DNA of 64,000 bases from Fictibacillus marinisediminis (GTDB lineage: Bacteria; Bacillota; Bacilli; Bacillales; Fictibacillaceae): the NCBI RefSeq assembly GCF_023149135.1, contig NZ_JAIWJX010000004.1:124001-188000 (forward strand), read 5' to 3'. Shown here in pieces: positions 27,103-35,488 of this stretch. How positions within the stretch are numbered: position 1 is the stretch's first letter; every line of letters begins with the position of its first letter. Position numbers and translations under genes: made by a program. Below the pieces are notes generated by a model. It was given only the letters and a program-made list of their open reading frames with translations. It searched no databases and had not been told where the DNA came from.

Positions 27103-27138
27103 ACAAAAGACACTACCAAATGGCAGTGTCTTTTGTTT
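27103..27138 (+). terminator. Terminator after DUF3006
   Basis: ACAAAAGACACT/AGTGTCTTTTGT perfect 12-bp stem, then TTT. Confidence 0.8.
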
Positions 27139-27366
27139 TCAGATTAAACCCTACTAAATATACGGATCATAACGAACGTTTGTTGTCGAGCATGCAGCTA
27201 AAGGATTCTTTTAGATCCTATGTACAGATAAGCTCATACCAAAGTGGAAAGCGGAGAGGAAAACCTAGGCGATAAAGAGTTTTTTTGTTACATTAAGGTT
27301 ATTGGAATTAAATTACATCTATGTCCATCTCTCAAAACCTATACTGATAAGTAAGAGGGGAAAACA

Positions 27367-28362
27367 ATGAATTTATTATCCATAGAAGAAAGAGATCAAA
27401 TGCTTTCTAAGTTAAATGAACAACAAAAGCATTTTCTTTTAGAGAGAGTAAAACGAGGCAAAAAAACCGTGTTTGCTAACGAAATGGCTTTAGATAAGGG
27501 ATATTTCATACCGGATAACGCTGAGATTGAAGAAATTGAACATTTATTGGATGAATGGATTCTTGAAGACTATATCGACAACGGATTTATAAATTTGGAG
27601 ACACCTTGTGAATGTGGCCGGCCATTAAGATATCAATATATCGTAAAACATAAACTGACAGGTGATATAAGGCGTTTTGGTATTACGCATTTTGAAGAAC
27701 ACACTGGAATAAGAGCAGAAGTAGTCAAGGCCATAAAAAGTGGTTTTTCAAAGATCGATTATGAAATGGACGAGCTCCTTGAAAAATTACAAAAGGGATG
27801 GTCTTTAAACCAGGAGATACAACTGCCAACGAACTTTATCTTTCCTGCAGACATTCAAGAACATTTGGATGCGGAAATACCCTTACTTAATCGTCAGATC
27901 AAGAAGCTTAAACAAAAGCTTCAATCTTATCTAGATGATCAGCTGCTGAAACAGCAGAAAGAGAGAGAGTCATACGAACAGGATTTAACTTCAGAGGATC
28001 CCTATTTGAATGAAATAGATCAATTTAGCTTTGAGTTTTTTGAAGAAGATAATAAACAAGATTCCATACAGCGAGAAGCAGTTAGGATCCAGGAGTTCTC
28101 TATTTCATTTGGTTACCAAGAGGCAATTCGATCCTATCTAGAAAAGGGTATAACCAGTACGAGAATACTATGTGAACTCTTAATAAAGGAACATCACGCT
28201 CCTAAGGATCGTTATATATCGGGCAAACCAAAAATTTATTCTGAAGTTTGTTTTTACCTGGAGTCTCTTTGTTCACTCGGAGAAGTAAAATTTATCTCTA
28301 AAAAAGATCAAGAGGACCGATTGTATTCAATGAAGGTTAGTACACAACACCTAATCAATTAA
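27367..28362 (+). CDS. DUF3895-like plasmid protein
   Basis: 331 residues, charged, with a Cys pair in 'TPCECGRPLRYQYIVKHKLTG', a helical middle (about 150-210) and a C-terminal helix-turn-helix-like 'AIRSYLEKGITSTRILCELL'. The arrangement resembles DUF3895 proteins that recur on large Bacillus plasmids; I hold this name with moderate confidence. AGAGGGG precedes the ATG by 6 nt. An AbrB-type gene follows 13 nt downstream. Confidence 0.6.
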   Translation: MNLLSIEERDQMLSKLNEQQKHFLLERVKRGKKTVFANEMALDKGYFIPDNAEIEEIEHLLDEWILEDYIDNGFINLETPCECGRPLRYQYIVKHKLTGDIRRFGITHFEEHTGIRAEVVKAIKSGFSKIDYEMDELLEKLQKGWSLNQEIQLPTNFIFPADIQEHLDAEIPLLNRQIKKLKQKLQSYLDDQLLKQQKERESYEQDLTSEDPYLNEIDQFSFEFFEEDNKQDSIQREAVRIQEFSISFGYQEAIRSYLEKGITSTRILCELLIKEHHAPKDRYISGKPKIYSEVCFYLESLCSLGEVKFISKKDQEDRLYSMKVSTQHLIN

Positions 28363-28375
28363 AAGGAGAGATGTC

Positions 28376-28675
28376 ATGAAGGGCACAGGAATAGTTAGAA
28401 AAGTTGATGAGCTTGGTAGAATTGTAATACCTATTGAGTTAAGAAGAGTATTAGACATCGAAATTAAAGACGCAATGGAAATTTACACTGAAGGGGACCT
28501 CATTATTCTTAAGAAACATTCCCCAGAAAATGCCTGTGTTATTACGGGTGAAATTAATCCTCAAAACAAGGAGTACGGTATTGGAGGGAGGAGTTTCGTA
28601 TTAAGCCCTAAAGGTGCTGAGATATTGCTTCAAGAAATTCAAAACCAAACTGATAATGTACCGGTGAGTAAGTAA
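28376..28675 (+). CDS. AbrB-family transition-state regulator
   Basis: 99 residues. Swapped-hairpin DNA-binding domain 'GIVRKVDELGRIVIPIELRR' with 'MEIYTEGDLIILKKHSP', then the C-terminal 'CVITGEINPQNKEYGIGG' multimerisation part of AbrB/Abh. Normal length. Plasmid copies of abrB tune host transition-state genes or plasmid functions. AAGGAGAG precedes the ATG. A broken relative lies at 50.5 kb. Confidence 0.9.
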   Translation: MKGTGIVRKVDELGRIVIPIELRRVLDIEIKDAMEIYTEGDLIILKKHSPENACVITGEINPQNKEYGIGGRSFVLSPKGAEILLQEIQNQTDNVPVSK

Positions 28676-28681
28676 CAAAAA

Positions 28682-28720
28682 CCCCTTAACTCTTTATGTT
28701 AAGGGGCCATTTACTTTTTT
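28682..28720 (+). terminator. Terminator after abrB-like gene
   Basis: CCCCTTAAC/GTTAAGGGG stem; the T7 run begins about 10 nt later. Confidence 0.6.
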
Positions 28721-28933
28721 TAGAGCTTTCTTAATTTTATTAAAGGATTCTTGTAATTCAATAACATCTGCATAACGGTTCTTCAAATTGCTTTATTTAT
28801 AAATTGGTCTAGAGCTGAATTCTGAAAGGATACAGTGGTAGTTTTACCGATGAAAATAAATGAGATTAATCTTGTTAAAGCTTAAACCTCATGCCTAATT
28901 TCATACTGATCAATATATGTAAGAAAATTTATT

Positions 28934-29058
28934 TTGACAAAAAACGCCAAATCATTTACTTTAAAGGTAAGTAAATATTGAGATCGGGATTACGGAATGA
29001 CTCCGAATCTATGAAAGCAAATGCGCTGCAGCTGCTTTCTAGGTTCGGAGTTTTTTTG
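28934..29058 (+). promoter_or_regulatory. Promoter and attenuator leader of the S1-like operon
   Basis: TTGACA (28934), 17-bp spacer, TACTTT (28957). The leader begins with GTAAGTAAATATTGAGAT, a block shared with other leaders in the window. A long hairpin follows (ACTCCGAA...TTCGGAGT outer arms, GAAAGCA/TGCTTTC inner arms, 29000-29051) and T7. Downstream genes require readthrough. Confidence 0.7.
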
Positions 29059-29084
29059 TTTTCTCAACAGTAAAGGAGGCCTGG

Positions 29085-29174
29085 ATGAGAATTAGTCAAT
29101 TGATCCTCAAACCTAAGAAGGTTTGCCCTTATATCGTTAAATCGACCAAATACACATTATCTTGGAGGAAATAA
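29085..29174 (+). CDS. 29-residue leader peptide
   Basis: ATG with a near-perfect AAAGGAGG site 5 nt upstream. The basic peptide (MRISQLILKPKKVC then a Lys/Tyr-rich end) stops 2 nt before the ATG of the S1-like gene, whose ribosome binding site lies inside its last codons. Looks like a translational-coupling leader. Confidence 0.5.
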   Translation: MRISQLILKPKKVCPYIVKSTKYTLSWRK

Positions 29175-29176
29175 GC

Positions 29177-30061
29177 ATGGCAACTTGGACTAGTGCTGAT
29201 CTTGAGAGATTAGCGGAAATTAAACGTAATGGAGAAATTACAAGCGGGATTATCCGCTCTGTTGGTAAACTGCAAATGCCTGTTGAGGAAAACGGACAAA
29301 TGGTTTCCAAAAGGGTGGAGGTAGCTGTATTTGAGCTTGGAGGCGGTGTTAAAGGCTATTGTCCGGTTCAAGAGTTCTCAAAATACGAGCATCGTTCGCT
29401 TATCGGCTTTGTTGGTACACGCCAGGAAGTTACCATTAAACAACTGCATCTCGATCACCAGGTTGCCATTGTCTCTGTGAAAGAAGCGGATCACCAGCGC
29501 AAAAGTGTGCTCTGGCACAAAATTAAGGAACTTAAGGAACAAGGAACTCTGAATGATCAGCAGTTTACAGCTAAAATTACTGGTTACAACGAAGAAAAGC
29601 AATACATTTACGTCAAGGTTGAGGGTGCAACAGCCTTCATGTTCAGAAATGATTGGAATCATGAGCGTACATATAATGTTGCTGATGTGGCGCAGCGTAA
29701 CTTGGAAATTCCCATTAAGATCTCTCGATTTGATGAAGAAACGGGTAAGATTCAAGTATCACGTAAAGCCGCGATTGAGGACAATTTCCGCGCTTTGATG
29801 GAACAGTATGAGAACATGGAACGCTTTGTCGGTCGGGTTCAAAACGTTCATGCCATTCACGGGATTTTCATTCAGTTGGACAAAGGTGTAGTTGTTAAAG
29901 GAGAAAAGCCTTCTTCTATTCCTTCACCGCGGCCTAATGACATCGTGAGCTGCCGGTTAAAAGGTGTTGATTATAAGAAACGAACAGCACGCGTCGTAAT
30001 AACCGGTTACCCAGAAGGACAGAAGGAAAGAGTAGATCCAGGTGCGTTCCTCTATCAGTGA
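29177..30061 (+). CDS. S1-domain-like RNA-binding protein
   Basis: 294 residues with repeated OB-fold/S1-like strands: 'NGEITSGIIRSVGKL', 'VAVFELGGGVKGYCPVQEF', 'FTAKITGYNEEKQYIYVKVE', 'FVGRVQNVHAIHGIFIQLDKGVVVKG' and 'DIVSCRLKGVDYKKRTARVVI'. Ribosomal-S1-like proteins bind single-stranded RNA. Its own leader contains an attenuator hairpin. The ATG is chosen for GGAGGA 7 nt upstream. It overlaps the next gene by 20 nt. A role on the many structured leaders of this plasmid is tempting but unproven. Confidence 0.65.
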   Translation: MATWTSADLERLAEIKRNGEITSGIIRSVGKLQMPVEENGQMVSKRVEVAVFELGGGVKGYCPVQEFSKYEHRSLIGFVGTRQEVTIKQLHLDHQVAIVSVKEADHQRKSVLWHKIKELKEQGTLNDQQFTAKITGYNEEKQYIYVKVEGATAFMFRNDWNHERTYNVADVAQRNLEIPIKISRFDEETGKIQVSRKAAIEDNFRALMEQYENMERFVGRVQNVHAIHGIFIQLDKGVVVKGEKPSSIPSPRPNDIVSCRLKGVDYKKRTARVVITGYPEGQKERVDPGAFLYQ

Positions 30062-31034
30062 TTTTAATCTCGATTCACAGAGAGATGATAACAAAGAAAG
30101 CATTGACTTCCCCTATTTTTATAACCAAAAAGGGGAGGTTCCCATTTGGGACAATCCAACAGTAAACGGAGGGATACGACGCCCTTCCGTTTATAAACCG
30201 ACCACCACCTTAAGCGGGGTCATAACAAATATCCAGCGTGGATACTTTAAGGAAGATGATCTAACGCTGCTTAAAGTCCTTGGAGACTCTATGTGTTCTA
30301 ACGAGAACCAGCTTAGACGATACATGTCGCGAAAAATGAGTGCATCTAAGGTTTCGCAAAAACTAAAAAGATTCAGAGAGCAAGGTTTGGCTGACCGGTG
30401 GACGATTCTTAATGATCTGCAGCCGGAGTATAAGCCACCCGCTCCTTGGACTATAGGTGTTTCAGGATATACACTTCTAAAGCACATTAACAATATGGAC
30501 TTTGTAATGGCCCCTGAACGGTGGAATAGCATTAAAGCTATTCAACGTTTTGTGGCCATGAATGAAATCCGATGCCAGCTGGCAGAACAGCGAGTGTTAA
30601 GAAATTGGGTATGGAATGCGGTGATTGCTAATAACCCACATCTTACTCGACCGCTAGGCGTGGCAGAAGTGGAAACACCTAGTGGAAGGATTAACTTCGT
30701 TATTGAGCGGGTGCAGCAAGCAAAGGATTTTTACACTTTTCTTGATAACAAACTTCAAAAATGGGTACCAGTATACGATAAATTTAAGTTTTTCCCAATT
30801 AAACGAATGAATGAGAACCAGACCATTGTTGTTTTATATTGTTCGACCAAAACGTTAGCACAAGAAATTCAAAAGTCTCTTCAGTTACATAAGTATCCCT
30901 ATACCATTTGGTTATGTGTAGAAGAAAATCTTATGGATTCAGGTATTGGTAAAGGATTTTATTTACCTACAGAAAAGGGCTTAAAGCGTATTGATTTAGG
31001 GTTCCTTGATAAGGTAGAACCGCTAGAACAGTAG
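30042..31034 (+). CDS. Winged-helix protein, possibly related to replication-relaxation family
   Basis: 330 residues. GTG start inside the end of the S1-like gene. The N-terminal third holds a winged-helix-like stretch ('EDDLTLLKVLGDSMCSNENQ', 'SKVSQKLKRFREQGLADRW', 'PWTIGVSGYTLLKHI'). The rest has an alternating alpha/beta core ('RINFVIERVQQAKDFYTFL', 'NQTIVVLYCSTKTLAQEI'). The topology parallels the replication-relaxation protein at 21.7 kb. I do not claim a function. Confidence 0.5.
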   Translation: MRSSISDFNLDSQRDDNKESIDFPYFYNQKGEVPIWDNPTVNGGIRRPSVYKPTTTLSGVITNIQRGYFKEDDLTLLKVLGDSMCSNENQLRRYMSRKMSASKVSQKLKRFREQGLADRWTILNDLQPEYKPPAPWTIGVSGYTLLKHINNMDFVMAPERWNSIKAIQRFVAMNEIRCQLAEQRVLRNWVWNAVIANNPHLTRPLGVAEVETPSGRINFVIERVQQAKDFYTFLDNKLQKWVPVYDKFKFFPIKRMNENQTIVVLYCSTKTLAQEIQKSLQLHKYPYTIWLCVEENLMDSGIGKGFYLPTEKGLKRIDLGFLDKVEPLEQ

Positions 31035-31060
31035 CTTAAGACAATTTTTGAAGTATTCAT

Positions 31061-31148
31061 CCCACACCTGAAGGAGTGGGCTTTCCCGTTCGGAAAATCT
31101 GTAATTTTTGTGGAAAACCCCTGCCAGGCATAACCTAGTAGGGGTTTT
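31061..31148 (+). terminator. Tandem hairpins between genes; second is U-tailed leader hairpin
   Basis: CCCAC-acctgaagga-GTGGG (31061-31080), then AAAACCCCT...AGGGGTTTT with T5 (31114-31148), 15 nt before the ribosome binding site of the next gene. It acts as terminator, attenuator or both. Confidence 0.6.
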
Positions 31149-31172
31149 TATTTTCTAAGGAAGCGGTGGACT

Positions 31173-32699
31173 ATGAAAAGAATACTTCTGGCCATTGGTC
31201 GAGATGATTTTAATAAGATTGTAAAGCAGCAGCTGGAATCCCATCAGGATTTTTCTGTTATCGATACGATGGTCTATCATATCAATTTTTTACCACAAAT
31301 GGTTGAGGAATTTAAACCTGATATCGTCATTGGCCATGATAGCTTTCTTCCTTCAGAACATTTTGAATCTCTAGAGAGGGAACTAGAATGGTTAAAGACC
31401 GTTGAGTTCATTCGACGGAAGTATGATGATGAGATACGATTCGTATTCTTCTGTGAAAGAGAAAAGGGAGACCCCTTCTTAAGTGAATTGATTAGTCGGA
31501 ACGTCCTTGATATTTTTAACGAAAATGGAATAGATACGGTTCAATTGATCGACCAGTTGAACGATCGGCCGCGTTATTCTAATGTATCCAGACTGACTAT
31601 TGAGAATTCGGATTATAAGCAGCTGATCAATTCCAGGCTAAAAGATGAAATACCTCAACATGAACACGAAGAGCCTGAGATTTTGGACAGGTCTTCAGCA
31701 GAGGTAACTCCAGAAATCGGGGATGAAATTAACTTTTCCGATGATAAGCCTGAGAAGAAAGAAAAGCCCAAGAAGGTAGTCGTTCAGAAAATTGTTAAGA
31801 AAGAAGTCATACAAAAGGTCGTCAACAAGAATGTCATTAAGCGAGATATTAAAGTAAACATTACTCCTGAAGTTGAGAAAATCATTGGTGTTCCCGTAAC
31901 ACAAAAATTAATCCTTATTGGAAGCCCCTATCCTAGGGCCGGCACATCATTTATCGCACACTTACTCGCAAAGGCAATAGGGCAGCGGAATGTAGGAGTA
32001 AGTTATATAGAGTCTCCGTATATCTCTCCTTACACCTATGACCGGTTTCTTGGAATGGATAATGCCAGAAACTATAAGAGCCCATATCATCATAGTGATG
32101 AAGAAAACGAATGGATTACAACTAAAGAATGCCGATGGATCGAAGGGAATAATCACTGGGTAGTAAAACATCCCAGTTATGAAAAAGCCTATTCTGAAGA
32201 CAAGGTACCTTTAGAAGCAATGATTCGGTTATTTTACTTGTTGCGATCCACGCCTATTCAAATCCTCGATGTAGGTAGCAAATGGCAGTCTCACGTGATA
32301 CAGGAACTTGTTAAAATGGCCGACCATTTATTCTTTGTGGTGGATCCGGATTTATGTAGAGTAGAAGAAATATACGAAAATCCAATATTTCATCAGATCA
32401 TAAAAAATGACATTACTACTGTAGTTGGGAATCACTTTACTCGAAATATCGAAAGAAATGAGGCCATCCAGGAATACTATGGTGAAGTGTGCAGCTTTCC
32501 AACTTTTGATTCTGATGATTGCTTTGAAGCTCAATACAAAGGAAATACACTTTTTGAACAAAGATCTATTCGTAAGTCTATTGAAAGTTATTTAAATCCT
32601 TTGATTGAACGTATATTACCAGGTGAGCTGAATCACCATAAAAAGGGACTACTGAAGAGCTTTTTAAATAAATCTATATCTGTTACAACAAATTATTAA
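31173..32699 (+). CDS. TadZ/CpaE-like protein with receiver-like domain and degenerate P-loop
   Basis: 508 residues. The first ~130 resemble an atypical receiver domain ('ILLAIGRDDFNKIV', 'EFKPDIVIGHDSF'). A highly charged Lys/Val linker (about 200-232) follows. The C-terminal MinD/ParA-type fold has 'LILIGSPYPRAGTSFIAHLL', where the deviant Walker lysine is lost, plus 'PIQILDVGSKW' and 'DHLFFVVDPDLC'. This layout matches TadZ/CpaE proteins that place Tad-type pili. A relative is at 6.3 kb and a CpaB-like protein at 63.2 kb. A terminator follows. Confidence 0.6.
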   Translation: MKRILLAIGRDDFNKIVKQQLESHQDFSVIDTMVYHINFLPQMVEEFKPDIVIGHDSFLPSEHFESLERELEWLKTVEFIRRKYDDEIRFVFFCEREKGDPFLSELISRNVLDIFNENGIDTVQLIDQLNDRPRYSNVSRLTIENSDYKQLINSRLKDEIPQHEHEEPEILDRSSAEVTPEIGDEINFSDDKPEKKEKPKKVVVQKIVKKEVIQKVVNKNVIKRDIKVNITPEVEKIIGVPVTQKLILIGSPYPRAGTSFIAHLLAKAIGQRNVGVSYIESPYISPYTYDRFLGMDNARNYKSPYHHSDEENEWITTKECRWIEGNNHWVVKHPSYEKAYSEDKVPLEAMIRLFYLLRSTPIQILDVGSKWQSHVIQELVKMADHLFFVVDPDLCRVEEIYENPIFHQIIKNDITTVVGNHFTRNIERNEAIQEYYGEVCSFPTFDSDDCFEAQYKGNTLFEQRSIRKSIESYLNPLIERILPGELNHHKKGLLKSFLNKSISVTTNY

Positions 32700-32700
32700 A

Positions 32701-32728
32701 GACCTTCCCTTTTTAGGGAAGGTCTTAA
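32701..32728 (+). terminator. Terminator
   Basis: GACCTTCCC/GGGAAGGTC stem directly after the TadZ-like gene. Confidence 0.75.
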
Positions 32729-32829
32729 AATTAGCATTCAATAAGTATAATTTTTACTAAAATTAAATTATGTGTCATTTATTGTATTATTTTACCTTTA
32801 AAAAATAACAGAACATTCCCTTAAATTTA

Positions 32830-32950
32830 GGTATAATTGTAAAATGAATAATATTTCCTTTGGGGAAATAGTCACTATTTCAAACTATTTTTTGAGAAAA
32901 TAACAAAAAAGAAGATTAGACCTCTCGAACTGAGTTATTTTATTATAAAA
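32830..32950 (+). promoter_or_regulatory. Promoter and structured leader of the 33.0 kb gene
   Basis: GGTATAAT -10 (about 32831), then a leader with GAAATAGT-cactatttcaa-ACTATTTTTT (32864-32894) and a second AAAATAAC...GTTATTTTATT pairing (32897-32945). The two hairpins are weak but U-tailed. Confidence 0.45.
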
Positions 32951-32975
32951 TACACGGTTTGAAAGGAAGCTTGAG

Positions 32976-33308
32976 ATGTTAGCGACTAGGGAGAAGATGA
33001 TAAAATTGACTCGAAATAAAGTAGAATATTTCTACAAACGAACATTCCAATACTTTACAGAAAGAGAAGTAATGGAAGTTAGATATATAGTGAAACAAAC
33101 AACAGATGGAAGATTACATCATGAAAAGCGAAAAGTAATTAAATCAGAAATTAATTATGTTCCACGTTCAAAATTCTCCGAAAAAGATTTTAAATCTTTA
33201 GAAGTTGAACCGTTAACTACCCAATTCCCTTTATCCCTTGAACAATTAGAAAGAGTAATAGAAAAAGGATCATTATTTGATGAAAGGATCATAAGCATTT
33301 TTAAATAA
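32976..33308 (+). CDS. Hypothetical basic protein
   Basis: 110 residues, Lys/Arg/Glu-rich ('REVMEVRYIVKQTTDGRLHHEKRKVIK'), no membrane segment. GGAAGC precedes the ATG by 6 nt. Not recognised. Confidence 0.5.
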   Translation: MLATREKMIKLTRNKVEYFYKRTFQYFTEREVMEVRYIVKQTTDGRLHHEKRKVIKSEINYVPRSKFSEKDFKSLEVEPLTTQFPLSLEQLERVIEKGSLFDERIISIFK

Positions 33309-33600
33309 ATCAGACACTCGTGGCCTGGTTTTTTTAAATTATTTAAGTCTGCTATCAGCCCACTTATTTTTTATTAATTTGGATAATTTGTAATGGATAT
33401 CTGTAATGCGATTGCTTACAATGTAGTATCTGGTGGTAAACACTAATGCCTCCAGCTCAAAAAACTCCTTTTTCGCGCCTGGATCATTATTGACCGAGAT
33501 ACAGAAATCCACGAAAGGATACAGAGTTGGTCGTGGTAAGAAGATTTACCTTCAAAAAAATGTTATAATAAGGACATGATAAAGAAAGTGAAACGAAAAT

Positions 33601-34137
33601 ATGATAATTGATGCTGTCACCAAAAGAAGAGTAGATGTATATTTTCGAGAAGTCACCAAAGAAGAAATAAGAGCTAATAAATATAATAAACGCGGCGGCT
33701 GGGCTTTTAATTGGTTAACCCCACTTAAAGATGGTTTTAGAGTATTCGCCCTTATAACAGAAACAGAACCAGAAGTGGCTCAAGGATTAATTGCAATGCG
33801 CGCACTGCATGATCCAGACTTCAATTGCGTTCATCTTGAAAACATTGAAGCCGCTCCACAAAATAAACGCTTTCTTGGCCCAAAGGGTTTTAACAACGCT
33901 CAACGTTATGAGAACGTAGGAAAGTGTTTGGTTGCTTTTGCCTGCCAGTACAGTTTAGACCAAGGCTTAGAAGGATATGTAGAACTTATAGCGAAGAATT
34001 CAGTATTACAATTTTACTCTGATTTAGGTGGGATTCCTTTCGGGAGAAAAGTAATTTTCGATGAAAGAGGTGCCCTTAGATTGATAAGAAAACATTTTCC
34101 AGGAGGTGCTAAGTTATGGCGAAAATCCAAGATTTAA
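33601..34137 (+). CDS. GNAT-fold acetyltransferase-like protein
   Basis: 178 residues. The GNAT pattern is visible: 'HLENIEAAPQNKRF' (beta4), then the acetyl-CoA loop region 'AQRYENVGKCLVAFACQYSL', then 'GYVELIAKNSVLQFYSDLGG', where 'FYSDLGGIPFG' equals the usual FY-x-x-GF end. Substrate unknown. The downstream gene overlaps by 22 nt and is followed by its paralogue. This could be a toxin-antitoxin-like set or an ordinary modification enzyme with partners. The region 33309-33600 holds no gene beyond a weak terminator-like hairpin. Confidence 0.6.
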   Translation: MIIDAVTKRRVDVYFREVTKEEIRANKYNKRGGWAFNWLTPLKDGFRVFALITETEPEVAQGLIAMRALHDPDFNCVHLENIEAAPQNKRFLGPKGFNNAQRYENVGKCLVAFACQYSLDQGLEGYVELIAKNSVLQFYSDLGGIPFGRKVIFDERGALRLIRKHFPGGAKLWRKSKI

Positions 34138-34358
34138 TATTACCGTCTAAGAAAGGGTACACTGTAAAAAAGGTGAGTGACAATATGACTCGTAAAGATT
34201 TTGAAAGTGGCTTCCCAGACGGCGTTTATGGCTGGCCAAGTAAACCTGGAGAACCCAGACTTAAAGTAAAAAAGTTATTAACATACTGTAGGAAACATGG
34301 TATTGCCCCAAATGATCTATCTGAAGAGGATAGAAAACAATTTTACTCTTATGATTGA
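34116..34358 (+). CDS. Small protein, first of two tandem paralogues
   Basis: 80 residues; core 'FPDGVYGWPSKPGEPRLKVKKLLTYC' and 'LSEEDRKQF'. AGGAGG lies 8 nt before the ATG, within the end of the GNAT gene. The next gene repeats the same core. The tight overlap suggests a partner or antitoxin-like role for the GNAT protein (inference). Confidence 0.55.
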   Translation: MAKIQDLILPSKKGYTVKKVSDNMTRKDFESGFPDGVYGWPSKPGEPRLKVKKLLTYCRKHGIAPNDLSEEDRKQFYSYD

Positions 34359-34638
34359 TTTGTATGATCAAATTCATAAATTTGAGAAATGTTTTCCAAA
34401 CTGCGTTTATACACTTCTAACAGATCTTAAAAAGCCGCGCTTGAAAGTCAGAGCATTAGCGGAATACTGCATGAAATATGGTAAAGAGCCAGAAAAGCTT
34501 ACAGAAAAAGAACGACAACAATTTATGATTATTAAATTTAACCGCGGTAGGGAAACCTGCCGCTTTTTATTATGTCTAAAAGGAGAGATTGAACGGCCAA
34601 CATTTAATGAACAACTATGGAGCTACCTATTGTTATGA
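34351..34638 (+). CDS. Small protein, second of two tandem paralogues
   Basis: 95 residues; 'FPNCVYTLLTDLKKPRLKVR', then 'ALAEYCMKYGKEP' and 'LTEKERQQF', align with the preceding gene. Its ATG overlaps the preceding stop by 8 nt and has no ribosome binding site of its own. The last 38 residues read through a terminator-like hairpin (34544-34563) and do not match the paralogue, so the tail may come from a lost stop codon. Confidence 0.45.
   Translation: MIDLYDQIHKFEKCFPNCVYTLLTDLKKPRLKVRALAEYCMKYGKEPEKLTEKERQQFMIIKFNRGRETCRFLLCLKGEIERPTFNEQLWSYLLL
34544..34570 (+). terminator. Terminator-like hairpin inside the second paralogue
   Basis: GCGGTAGG-gaaa-CCTGCCGC followed by T5. Its place suggests that the ancestral gene ended near 34530. 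Confidence 0.6.
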
Positions 34639-34808
34639 GAATAAGTTTTATCAGTTTTTTTGACCATTTTCCTGGTTGTGTTAGTGAATATTTGGCAGGA
34701 AGAATACAAACTCATGGATTTGAATGATGAGCCGTAAAACTCAAAATGAAACTAAAACGCCTTAAAGTCTATACCGATATAATTAATACACCAAACATTT
34801 ATCTAAAA

Positions 34809-34842
34809 AAGAAGGCTATTTTCGCATAGCCTTCTTTTTTTG
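34809..34842 (+). terminator. Rho-independent terminator
   Basis: AAGAAGGCTAT-tttcgc-ATAGCCTTCTT then T5. The rest of 34639-34970 holds no gene that I can support. Confidence 0.8.
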
Positions 34843-34969
34843 TTTAAATTTTAATCTTAATTCTGGAAGGTTTGGTAATGGTCAGTTTTAAAAACAAATT
34901 GTTGAAACAAAATACCAATAATGGTATATTTATCATATAGTTTTTTCCATTAAATCTTTATTATTTTGC

Positions 34970-35080
34970 CTCACTTTGTTGAGAGCTGGTTACGTAGAAT
35001 CTATAGCAATCTTTTGGATTGATTTTTATACACACGTTTTACGTGTGTATTTAAAAACACTCTGAGAGGTTGCTTTTTTG
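34970..35080 (+). promoter_or_regulatory. Recurring structured leader RNA, member 2
   Basis: First hairpin CTCAC-tttg-TTGAG, linker CTGGTTACGTAGAATCTAT, then a nested hairpin at 35005-35074: outer arms AGCAATCTTT/AGAGGTTGCT, inner perfect stem ATACACACGT/ACGTGTGTAT, then T6. It ends about 40 nt before the start of the 35.1 kb gene. Confidence 0.7.
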
Positions 35081-35115
35081 CGTTTTCTGCAAAATTACTT
35101 TTAAGGGGAGATTTC

Positions 35116-35394
35116 ATGTTTAAGAAAATGATCAATCGAAGAAAGTTTGTAGATGCTCGTGATATCAAAACGGGGAAGGTTTATCAATTTGATTGTAGAA
35201 CCTCAGACTATGTTAGAGCGTTTAGGGAAGCTTATACTTTCGTTAAATCATTAGAGAAAGAGCTTGATACTACATTGGTATGGAGATTTAAAGGTGAAGA
35301 GCTATATCGCTTCGGAGCAGATGCTTATATACCTGTAACTCTAACCATGAAGCTCAGAAGCTTTTTTAATGATTTATTTGAATTAGGAGCTTAA
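35116..35394 (+). CDS. Hypothetical small protein
   Basis: 92 residues ('RRKFVDARDIKTGKVYQFDC', 'EKELDTTLVWRFKGEELYRF'). ATG after AGGGGAG at 6 nt. It lies between a structured leader and the radC leader. Leading-region-type small gene of unknown role. Confidence 0.5.
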   Translation: MFKKMINRRKFVDARDIKTGKVYQFDCRTSDYVRAFREAYTFVKSLEKELDTTLVWRFKGEELYRFGADAYIPVTLTMKLRSFFNDLFELGA

Positions 35395-35423
35395 TTTTAT
35401 CATTCACAACTGATTAGAGAGTG

Positions 35424-35465
35424 AGCCATTATTTTGGGATAACCCCGAAGTAATGGCTTTTTTTA
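35424..35465 (+). terminator. Terminator/leader hairpin before radC-like gene
   Basis: AGCCATTA...TAATGGCT stem with a GGG/CCC mini-stem in the loop and T7. Only about 20 nt separate it from the radC ribosome binding site. Confidence 0.7.
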
Positions 35466-35488
35466 TTTTAGAGATGAGGAGAGTTCAA

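Noticed and set aside
31061..31080. CCCAC...GTGGG hairpin considered as an IS200/IS605 end or omega RNA
   Set aside because: No TnpA/TnpB coding sequence nearby and the hairpin is short; a terminator or leader element explains it.
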